This document shows, piece by piece, positions 1 to 5,905 of a stretch of 8,649 nt of DNA (positions within the stretch are counted from its first letter, which is position 1; each line of letters opens with the position of its first letter). The stretch lies in assembly GCA_017399665.1 (NCBI GenBank), contig JAFQBR010000117.1, positions 1-8,649 on the forward strand, given 5' to 3'. The position numbers and the translations under genes are program-made. Origin of the DNA: Clostridia bacterium (lineage in GTDB: Bacteria > Bacillota_A > Clostridia > Christensenellales > Borkfalkiaceae). The notes under the pieces were generated by a model, which was given only the letters and a program-made list of their open reading frames with translations, had not been told where the DNA came from and ran no database searches.

Positions 1-3000
1 CTTGCCAAGTAAGGGTTTTATTGTTATAGCTTGTAATATTACCTGCACTATCGTAGGTATAGCCAATAATTTTATCGTCATTATCGTAAGTAAAGGTTTG
101 TGCAGTTCCGTTTGCTGTTAACGTGCCGGACGTTGTATAGTTATATGGCGTTTTAGATAGCAAGTTACCGCGCGTATCGTAAGCGTAAAGATAGGTTTTG
201 TTTAGGTCTTTGTTATTTTCACGAATTAATCTACCTAACCCGTCGTATACGTAAGTATTATCACCGTATTTGGTTATATTACCGTCTGCATCATATTCAA
301 CGGCTTTTGTGCTTTCTAGCGTTTCTACGTTGTTTTCAACTCTATACGTTTTTACTGCGCTTACAAGTGGCGTTGAGCCTATTACTTGCGTTGTTGTGCC
401 ACTGGGAATCAATCCCATTGGCTGAATTCCGCCTATTCCGCCGCCTGCGGTGGGAACAAGCTTTGTTACGTCGTAATAAGTATATTCTACAATATGTCCG
501 TTATTGCTGTTATCTTTTACCGTTACACTTGAAGGTCTACCGTAACTATCCTTTGAATACGAACTATTTATGGTTTTTTCATTGGAATTTGCGGTTATTT
601 TACACCAGTCACTCGTTACTTCATTACTGAATAAGCTTTTATATGTAACGTTATTAATAATGCCTCTTGCTAATATGTTTTGAATGCAAAAAGAATTATG
701 TTTTTGTGTTACTCTATTTAACACGTCTTTAGCTGTAATTTCCGTTTTATAACTACAACCATTTAGCTTATTTTCTTCTATACTCTCCAATATACCTGCT
801 GCATTATAGTTGCAAATAAAAGCTTCATACCCTTCGCCATTATTATATTCACTTTCGTTACGTTTGTCAATAACTTTAAGTAATTTACTATTAGCTGAAA
901 TTGTGGGTGTATCACTTAAAGATGCTATATCGCCATAAATAAATTCATACATTACACTTTCGCCAGCGCTGGTAACGGAAGAAATTTTGTTTACGTGTCC
1001 ATACTCATCAAAGTATCTGCGTTCGATATAGCCGTTTACGTAATCAATTTCGGTATATCCGCTGCCATTGGCATCGTAATTTGTGTTTAGCGAAAAAATT
1101 TGATTATTACCACGCTCTGCGTAAGCTAATTCGTTAAATTTATTATAACCAAAGCCAAAAGTATTTCCGCTGTTTGCATCACATTCACTTAAATTATTTA
1201 ATGCGTAAGTTAAGTTGTTTTTATGCAAGTTGTTTTCGCAAGTTGCGCTAACGCTTGCTAGTTTTAACGCACTATTATACCCATAATTAATTACTTGACC
1301 GCTTGGCAGAGTAACCGAAGTAACGTTACCGTATTTATCGTAAGCGTAAGTAGTTGTAAAAGTATCAAATTCTTTATACGTTTTTACCGTAGCTAAATAG
1401 TTTCCGTTTAAATAAGTATAATCTTCTACTATTCTTTTTGAAGTGTCTGCATCATAAAAAAGTTTCTTTTGCGTTACGTTGCCATAAATATCGTAATTAT
1501 ACGTAAATTTTCCACCGTCTATGTTTTTTTCTAAAACAGTTCTTAAATATTCATCTAAATCACTATACGTATAAGCAAGTGAGTCTGATCGATTTACATA
1601 ATTATTTATTCGAACACAGTTGGCATTCTTTTGTAAGTAATAAAAAATTTCATCTTGCGTTGTTTTTTGCATTAAGCCGTAATAAAAATCTAAAATACTT
1701 AAGTTTAAAGATGTTCCGTCAAAACAAAAGGTTGTATTTTCGTTACAGTTCGTAAGTAATCCTTCGCCATCGTAATACCATACGTTGAAGCTACTGTTGT
1801 TTTGCAAATAGCTTTTAAAGGTATTTACGTAATCTTCAAAAGTAAAGTTTACTCTAGATAAACTGTTGCCGTCTTGGTTGGTTATCGTGCAAATTTCGTT
1901 TACCTCTTTCCACGTTCTTTGCCCACTTGCCATTGTTTGAATTATATCAAAGGTAGCGCCTTCTGTACTAATCACCTTTTTTACGTCCCTTCCATTGTAT
2001 ATAAACAAGGAAGCTTCTGCTGGCTGTTCGCCTTGTGAAGTAAATTCAACGCTATAATTATGCGCGCCTGAAGGCATATCAAAAAATGCGTTTTGAATAA
2101 TTTTTTCGCCTGCGCTAAAGTTTAACGTTGCTATTGCTTGCCCATTCTCTTTTAATACTGCCGTGGCTGTTGCACTTTCAGGTATTTTTGCTGAAAAAAT
2201 ACATCTTAACGCTTTTTCAGAAACTTTTGGTATATCCCAAGTTATGCCACTTGTATTAACCGTATTTGTAACAAATGGCGAAGCGGTTAATACTGTTTCG
2301 TAGCCCTTAAAATCTTCCGCATCATCAAATCGGCTGTTAGCGTGAGCCATAAATTCTATTGCCTTTTCAGAAATTGTTTGTGCTTGACCGTCTGCTGAAA
2401 CACTTTCCTTTACACTATAAATTAATTCGCCATTTTCTGCAAAATAATAGTGAGTTAATTGCTGAACGCTATTAATTTCTTCTAAGTAGGCGGTTTCCGT
2501 TACCGTACTTTTATATGTTCCGTATGCTAGCGTTACACTATTTGTTAAAATAGATTCTGTATCATTATATTCCTTAGCAAACTGAACAACTTCACCGTTT
2601 TCACTGTAACCAATAGTTGTACTACTGCGTTCTGCTGCATTATTTACAGTTAATAATCTATCAAAAGTATCTCTTTCAAAAAGCACACTTGCGTTTTCGC
2701 CTTCATAGGTAATACTATCTAAATGATTAACTGTTAAATAATCTAACGTAACAAGTATTTCAGAATCAAATTCTAATTTAATCTTTCCCGACTCTTCATA
2801 ATTAAAACTAAACACTCTGCCAATGCCGTCGGTAATTGTTGCAATACGGTTTGATTCATCATAGGTTATTAACAGCTCTATTACCCCACTACCCTTATGC
2901 GCACTAATTTTTATTAGCTCGCCTCGTGTGTTAAAATGACGTTTTGTTCCCATTCCGTCATCAATTACAGCCGTATTATCACTATTTTTTGTTAACGTTA

Positions 3001-3481
3001 AGCGCGATTTTCCACTTTTATCAAAATATACGCTGGTATTATTTTCAGATTTCTCAAATACGTGAAGTTCAAAGTTTTCATCATAAAAATAATATTTTCC
3101 GTCGCTTTCTCTTAAATACTGTTGATAATTAAGCTTCCATCCCTTAAACCATAGCGCACCGTCAGTTTTTCCGCTTTCACTTTCAAATATTTGCAAGTTA
3201 TTAGCGTAAGACTGGTTATACGTTAAATACATATTTGCAGGAAGTCTATTGCCACCTACCGAAAATAAATGCTGAAAAGCATATAGTTTACCTGTTTGTA
3301 AGTTTACGTTAAAAGCACTTTTTTCTCCATTTTTGCTTGTATAAAAGCTGTTTGTTTTTAAATAATAATTCTCTGGCTTATCGTTAATGTTTGTACTGCC
3401 TCCACCACCGTCAAATATTTCTTCAGTTATTATTGATGAAGGTATGTACCTAAATGTAACTAATCGATTATTTTTTTTCAT
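1..3481 (-). CDS. RHS/YD-repeat protein, C-terminus beyond window
   Basis: I translated this frame codon by codon from ATG at 3481 to the left edge: 1160 codons without a stop or frameshift. YD repeats are clear, for example YDIYGNVTQ (about residue 663), YDKYGNVTS (714), YDADGNITKYGDN (1063), YDGLGRLIREN (1079), YDTRGNLLSK (1101) and YDSAGNITSYNN (1143). Residues about 57-94 (LQTGKLYAF through LPANMYLTYNQ) resemble the N-terminal module of RHS proteins, and YDESNRIATITDGIGRVF lies near 207. Residues about 410-495 look like a beta-sandwich insert, and a Gly-rich linker lies near 1000. In known RHS proteins such repeats form a cocoon around a variable C-terminal toxin or adhesive domain; that end, and any immunity gene, are outside the window. 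The N-terminus (MKKNNRLVTFRYIPSSI, then DGGGGS) shows no signal peptide. The start is supported by AGGGGG placed 9 nt upstream. Family is certain; exact function (toxin, adhesin or wall-associated protein) is open. Confidence 0.93.
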   Translation of the reverse strand, partial: MKKNNRLVTFRYIPSSIITEEIFDGGGGSTNINDKPENYYLKTNSFYTSKNGEKSAFNVNLQTGKLYAFQHLFSVGGNRLPANMYLTYNQSYANNLQIFESESGKTDGALWFKGWKLNYQQYLRESDGKYYFYDENFELHVFEKSENNTSVYFDKSGKSRLTLTKNSDNTAVIDDGMGTKRHFNTRGELIKISAHKGSGVIELLITYDESNRIATITDGIGRVFSFNYEESGKIKLEFDSEILVTLDYLTVNHLDSITYEGENASVLFERDTFDRLLTVNNAAERSSTTIGYSENGEVVQFAKEYNDTESILTNSVTLAYGTYKSTVTETAYLEEINSVQQLTHYYFAENGELIYSVKESVSADGQAQTISEKAIEFMAHANSRFDDAEDFKGYETVLTASPFVTNTVNTSGITWDIPKVSEKALRCIFSAKIPESATATAVLKENGQAIATLNFSAGEKIIQNAFFDMPSGAHNYSVEFTSQGEQPAEASLFIYNGRDVKKVISTEGATFDIIQTMASGQRTWKEVNEICTITNQDGNSLSRVNFTFEDYVNTFKSYLQNNSSFNVWYYDGEGLLTNCNENTTFCFDGTSLNLSILDFYYGLMQKTTQDEIFYYLQKNANCVRINNYVNRSDSLAYTYSDLDEYLRTVLEKNIDGGKFTYNYDIYGNVTQKKLFYDADTSKRIVEDYTYLNGNYLATVKTYKEFDTFTTTYAYDKYGNVTSVTLPSGQVINYGYNSALKLASVSATCENNLHKNNLTYALNNLSECDANSGNTFGFGYNKFNELAYAERGNNQIFSLNTNYDANGSGYTEIDYVNGYIERRYFDEYGHVNKISSVTSAGESVMYEFIYGDIASLSDTPTISANSKLLKVIDKRNESEYNNGEGYEAFICNYNAAGILESIEENKLNGCSYKTEITAKDVLNRVTQKHNSFCIQNILARGIINNVTYKSLFSNEVTSDWCKITANSNEKTINSSYSKDSYGRPSSVTVKDNSNNGHIVEYTYYDVTKLVPTAGGGIGGIQPMGLIPSGTTTQVIGSTPLVSAVKTYRVENNVETLESTKAVEYDADGNITKYGDNTYVYDGLGRLIRENNKDLNKTYLYAYDTRGNLLSKTPYNYTTSGTLTANGTAQTFTYDNDDKIIGYTYDSAGNITSYNNKTLTWQ

Positions 3482-3672
3482 TTAAAATTCCCCCTATAAT
3501 GTTTTAATATTTTTATTTCTTTTTTCTTCGCTTGTACTTGTATTTTTGGTTTTTCACCGCCTTTGTTTTTATTTGTAAATTTTAATAACGCTATATCTTC
3601 CCCCGGGTAAAAGCGTATAAAAAAGACAGACTTCCCTTTTAAAGAAACTCCGCCTTTTCTTGTTATTAAATT
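3478..3672 (-). other. 64-codon open frame in RHS leader, no normal start codon
   Basis: Reading toward the RHS gene, this frame is open from just after a TAA at 3675-3673 to a TGA at 3480-3478, which overlaps the RHS start as ATGA. The encoded string includes GVSLKGKSVFFIRFYPGEDI, then LLKFTNKNKGG, and ends KILKHYRGNFK. It contains no in-frame ATG, GTG or TTG. It may be a decayed small gene coupled to RHS, a gene using a rare start such as ATA, or chance openness in a structured A-rich leader. The ATGA junction and the protein-like middle segment argue for coding ancestry; the absent start argues against present translation. Confidence 0.3.
3482..3495 (-). promoter_or_regulatory. Strong ribosome binding site of RHS gene
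   Basis: The minus strand reads AGGGGGAATTTTAAATG. The AGGGGG core sits 9 nt before the ATG at 3481, which fixes the RHS start. Confidence 0.8.
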
Positions 3673-3682
3673 TTACATTTCT

Positions 3683-3711
3683 GTTTTACCACAGCTTGCC
3701 TATTTTTTCAA
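3683..3711 (-). promoter_or_regulatory. Promoter of the RHS gene, with inverted repeat
   Basis: On the minus strand a -35 TTGAAA (3711-3706) is followed by a 17-nt spacer and a -10 TAAAAC (3688-3683) preceded by TG in the extended -10 position. AT-rich DNA just upstream (about 3721-3750) could act as an UP element. A perfect 6-bp inverted repeat, CCTATT-5-AATAGG at 3715-3699, covers the -35 and could be an operator. The predicted start near 3676 would give a leader of roughly 190 nt. The hexamer match is seen; its use is inferred. Confidence 0.5.
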
Positions 3712-3773
3712 TAGGTTTATGACAGCTTTTTTAAAAAAAAATTTTAAAAGTGCCTCTATAACGCGATTAACGC

Positions 3774-3810
3774 ATAATAAAAAAGCGAAAAGATTTTTCT
3801 TTTCGCTTTT
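3774..3810 (-). terminator. Intrinsic terminator after Sel1-repeat gene
   Basis: A perfect 12-bp stem (AAAAGCGAAAAG at 3781-3792 against CTTTTCGCTTTT at 3799-3810) has a 6-nt loop and, on the minus strand, runs into TTTTTTATTAT. It begins about 12 bp past the Sel1 stop, so it separates that gene from the RHS gene. The + strand also has T-rich sequence after the stem, but no gene approaches from that side. Confidence 0.85.
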
Positions 3811-3822
3811 GTTTTTATTAAA

Positions 3823-4371
3823 TTATTTATTTGTGTTTTTTAGAAGCTCTAGGTTTTGGATGGCTTCGGGGTGACCTTGCTCGGCTGCCAAAGTAAACCA
3901 GTTGATTGCTTCTTGTACGTCTTTTTCAACACCGATTCCGTTAGCGTAATAATAGCCAAGTGTGCACCAGGCAGATACTAAACCTTGTTCTGCAGCGCGC
4001 TTGTACCAGTAGAAGGCTCTTTTTAGGTTTTGCTCTGTGCCTTGACCTTCTTCGTAGCAAGAGGCAAGATTGTATTGCGACTTTGCATAGCCCAATGCTG
4101 ATGCCTTTTTGTAATATTTAAAGGCTTCGCTATAGCTTTGCTCTACCCCTTTGCCAATATCGTAACAAAGCCCAACGTTGTGAATTGAAGCAACGTCGCC
4201 CTGACTTGCGCTTTGTGTATACCAATAGAAAGCAAGCTTGCTATCTTGCTCTACACCAATTCCTTTATCGTAACAAGTGGCAACCATATATTGGGCGTTT
4301 ACATCGCCACAAACTGCTAGGCGCTGTAATTTATTAAAATCTAATCCGTTTTGGGTTAAAAAATCACTCAT
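3823..4371 (-). CDS. Sel1-like repeat (TPR-type) protein
   Basis: A 182-residue protein made almost wholly of Sel1-like repeats. Four consecutive units of exactly 36 residues are visible, about 25-60, 61-96, 97-132 and 133-168. Each carries the pattern A-x-N/x-L-x-x-x-Y-x-x-G-x-G-V-E-x-D...A-x-x-W/Y-Y...A-A-x-Q-G, for example CYDKGIGVEQD, CYEEGQGTEQN and YYYANGIGVEKD. A half repeat precedes them and a short cap (EAIQNLELLKNTNK) closes the solenoid. Such alpha-helical solenoids are known protein-protein adaptors. There is no signal peptide, membrane segment or catalytic domain, so a cytoplasmic scaffold role is inferred and the partner is unknown. The ATG at 4371 has AGGAAG a few nt upstream. 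The gene appears to stand alone: a terminator follows it, and a terminator plus promoter-like DNA precede it. It lies just upstream of RHS in the same direction, but nothing in the sequence links their functions. Confidence 0.9.
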   Translation of the reverse strand: MSDFLTQNGLDFNKLQRLAVCGDVNAQYMVATCYDKGIGVEQDSKLAFYWYTQSASQGDVASIHNVGLCYDIGKGVEQSYSEAFKYYKKASALGYAKSQYNLASCYEEGQGTEQNLKRAFYWYKRAAEQGLVSAWCTLGYYYANGIGVEKDVQEAINWFTLAAEQGHPEAIQNLELLKNTNK

Positions 4372-4455
4372 AATTCTTCCTAAAAAGTGGGCTATATGTC
4401 GATTAATAGCTTTTTGGTTTGTTTTTTTGTTTTTATTTAAGCTTTGGTTAAGTGA

Positions 4456-4467
4456 CTAGTATACTAG
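4456..4467. promoter_or_regulatory. Palindrome CTAGTATACTAG at likely Sel1 promoter
   Basis: CTAGTATACTAG is a perfect 12-bp palindrome about 85 bp upstream of the Sel1 gene. It contains TATACT, a good -10 hexamer for a minus-strand promoter. The position 17 nt further upstream is only a T-run (TTTTTT), shared with the neighbouring terminator, so the -35 is poor. A symmetric site over the -10 could be a repressor operator, or the palindrome could be incidental. Confidence 0.35.
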
Positions 4468-4479
4468 CGCGATTAATTT

Positions 4480-4518
4480 AAAAAAAGCGTACAATCAATA
4501 ATAAGTTGTACGCTTTTT
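4480..4518 (-). terminator. Intrinsic terminator downstream of rpmH-khpB operon
   Basis: A perfect 13-bp stem (AAAAAGCGTACAA at 4482-4494 against TTGTACGCTTTTT at 4506-4518) encloses an 11-nt loop and on the minus strand leads into a run of T. It is the first conventional terminator met by transcription leaving khpB, about 500 bp downstream and after the palindrome cluster, and it insulates the Sel1 gene. The stem contains CGTAC/GTACG, like the apex of the nearby palindromes; whether that is related is unknown. The stretch 4519-4570 holds nothing I can recognise. Confidence 0.7.
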
Positions 4519-4570
4519 AAGTTTTACAAATTGTGTTTTTTAATAATTAAGCCTTTAGCTCCTACTATTA

Positions 4571-4690
4571 TAAATAAGGTTTAGATACAAGCAAGCACTT
4601 TTTTATTTATATTTAGCGATGATAAAAAAACATTTGAGAATAAGCTTTGTGTAAAACGTTTAGGTGTAACTGCTAAGCATCTTTGTATCA
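4571..4690 (+). repeat. Palindromic repeat unit A1
   Basis: First of two tandem units with a 120-bp period. It opens TAAATAAGGTTTAGATAC and has an AT-rich centre, where a T-run plus ATTTAT partly pairs with GATGATAAAAAA. It then carries CATTTGAGAATAAG and GTAAAACGTTTAG. Unlike units B-F it lacks the GCGTAC apex. No reading frame of note was seen. Confidence 0.75.
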
Positions 4691-4771
4691 TAAATAAGTT
4701 TTAGATGCAAGCAAACTCTTTTTTTATTTATCTTTAGTGATGATAAAAAAGCATTTGAGAATAAGCCTTGC
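4691..4771 (+). repeat. Palindromic repeat unit A2
   Basis: A near-copy of A1 beginning exactly 120 bp later with TAAATAAGTTTTAGATGC. The inner hairpin (CTTTTTTTATTTATC against GATGATAAAAAAG) is better paired than in A1. The unit runs through CATTTGAGAATAAG into GTAAAACGTTTAGATAC, where the next unit begins. Confidence 0.75.
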
Positions 4772-4893
4772 GTAAAACGTTTAGATACAAGCAAGAGAAG
4801 GCGTTTGTGCTTTTTTGCAAGGGGGCGTACTTGCTGTACGTAACCCGAATAAAGCGCAAGCTTTTGCTGATATTCTAAAATAGCAAGTTTTAT
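4772..4893 (+). repeat. Palindromic repeat unit B
   Basis: An imperfect palindrome centred near 4833. The apex is GGGGGCGTACTTGCTGTACG followed by TAACCC. The flanking arms TTTGTGCTTT and AAAGCGCAAG pair apart from one G-T position, and the outer ends GTAAAACGTT and AGTTTTATTG are also roughly complementary. Its right half (AAGCGCAAGCTTTTGC, then ATATTCTAAAATAGC) is almost identical to the right half of unit E, 3.6 kb away. Confidence 0.8.
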
Positions 4894-5026
4894 TGTAAAT
4901 AAGTTTTAGATGCGAGTTAGTGGCTTAAAAATGCGGATTTGGCGAAAGGCGCGTACTTTTGCGTACGTAACTGAGCCAAAACGTAAATTTTTATGCCAAT
5001 AACGAAGCATATAAGCCTTATTTATT
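4894..5026 (+). repeat. Palindromic repeat unit C, overlapping khpB end
   Basis: The clearest full unit. TAAATAAG (4896-4903) matches CTTATTTA (5017-5024). Inner arms TGGCTTAAAAATGCGGAT and TTGGC at left pair with GCCAAAACGTAAATTTTTAT and GCCA at right. The apex GCGTACTTTTGCGTACG (4951-4967) lies on the same axis, near 4960. The right end covers the khpB stop codon and its last two codons, so the khpB transcript must enter this hairpin immediately. Confidence 0.85.
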
Positions 5027-5863
5027 GCTGTTGCCAATGAACGTACCAAACGACGTCACATTATGTTTATCCTTTGGTTTGCCATACATAGAAGATTCTG
5101 GACTTTTTTCGCGACGGTCAAATTTTTTACCGCCACGGCTATCTCTTCTTCCGCCTTTATCGAAAGACTTTCTTTCGCCTTTATTATCGCGACGGTCGTT
5201 TCTACGGCGGTCACGGTCGGCATAGATAGGTCTTTCGTCACGAAGTTCGTTAGGAACGATAACAACGTAACGGTTGGGTTCTTTGCCTTCAGACTCTGTT
5301 TTAACCTCTGTATTGCCAACTAGCGCGGTGTGAATTACACGGCGTTCAAAGGGAATCATGGGTTCTAAATTGATTTTTCTGCCTGTTTTAACAGCCTTTG
5401 CAGCAAGTCTTTCTGCAAGCTGAACAAGTGTTTCTTCGCGTTTTGCTCTGTAATCTTCACAGTCAACAACTAAGCGCTTATAATCTTCCCTGCCGATATT
5501 AGCAACGGCGCTAGCTAAAGCCTGTAATGCGTCTAAAACTTCGCCACGGTAACCGATTAAAAAGTTAGAGTTTGTTGCTGTTAGGTTGATGCAAATTTTA
5601 TCGTCATCACGAACGATTTCTGTTGTTGCGTGAACGTTGATTAAATCAAATAAACCTTCTAAGAAATTAACTGCTCTTTGAGCGTCTGAGGGTTTTTTGG
5701 TTACTTTAACCTTTGCTTGGGTAACCTTTTTAAAAATAAGACCTTTTGTTGCGGGTTCTTCTAAAACTTCAACTTCTACTTCTTCTCTTGAAACGCCAAG
5801 CTGTTCTATGGCTGACTGTACGGCTTCTTCTATGGTCTTGCCGTAAACTTCAATACTTTCCAT
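5018..5863 (-). CDS. khpB: KhpB/Jag RNA-binding protein (Jag_N, KH, R3H)
   Basis: KhpB (formerly Jag, EloR) is a cytoplasmic RNA-binding protein that in Gram-positive bacteria partners with KhpA and influences cell elongation and division. Numbering from the ATG at 5863 (281 residues): Jag_N at about 1-52 (ESIEVYGKTIEEAVQ..., ending ATKGLIFKK), a KH domain at about 70-140 with the GxxG loop GYRG near 104-107, and an R3H domain at about 140-207 with the R-x3-H motif in ERRVIH near 174-178. After NELRDERP comes a tail of about 60 residues very rich in Arg, Asp, Gly and Lys (DRDRRRNDRRDNKGERKS), which looks disordered. A TTG at 5881 would add six residues, but it lies upstream of the AAGGAG at 5873-5878, which is 9 nt before the ATG; I therefore choose the ATG. 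The gene follows yidC by 42 nt in the same operon, its usual position. Confidence 0.95.
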   Translation of the reverse strand: MESIEVYGKTIEEAVQSAIEQLGVSREEVEVEVLEEPATKGLIFKKVTQAKVKVTKKPSDAQRAVNFLEGLFDLINVHATTEIVRDDDKICINLTATNSNFLIGYRGEVLDALQALASAVANIGREDYKRLVVDCEDYRAKREETLVQLAERLAAKAVKTGRKINLEPMIPFERRVIHTALVGNTEVKTESEGKEPNRYVVIVPNELRDERPIYADRDRRRNDRRDNKGERKSFDKGGRRDSRGGKKFDRREKSPESSMYGKPKDKHNVTSFGTFIGNSNK

Positions 5864-5879
5864 TAGATATTGCTCCTTC

Positions 5880-5894
5880 AACCGAAAATCGGTT
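5880..5894. repeat. Small perfect hairpin between yidC and khpB
   Basis: AACCGA, a 3-nt loop, then TCGGTT form a perfect 6-bp stem in the 42-nt yidC-khpB gap, immediately upstream of the khpB ribosome binding site. No T-run follows in either direction, so it is not a typical terminator. It might be an mRNA processing or stability element or tune khpB translation. Confidence 0.5.
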
Positions 5895-5905
5895 ATTTAC
5901 TTATC

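Noticed and set aside
307..630. Open frames on the + strand opposite RHS, khpB and yidC
   Set aside because: They are antisense to well-supported genes, have no family resemblance and lack convincing ribosome binding sites; codon structure follows the minus-strand genes.
3518..3562. 14-codon GTG-started leader peptide
   Set aside because: The frame (VKNQKYKYKRRKKK) has a site too close to the GTG for a normal ribosome binding distance and reads simply as A-rich DNA.
3823..4371. Sel1-repeat gene as immunity gene for the RHS protein
   Set aside because: Some Sel1-repeat proteins protect against secreted effectors, but immunity genes normally follow the effector's C-terminus. This one lies upstream with its own terminator.
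4571..5026. CRISPR array
   Set aside because: Units are 120-135 bp palindromes with diverged arms, not short identical repeats with uniform unique spacers, and no cas genes are present.
5056..5319. Second minus-strand frame inside khpB
   Set aside because: It is an out-of-frame reading of the KhpB R3H/tail region without recognisable protein features.
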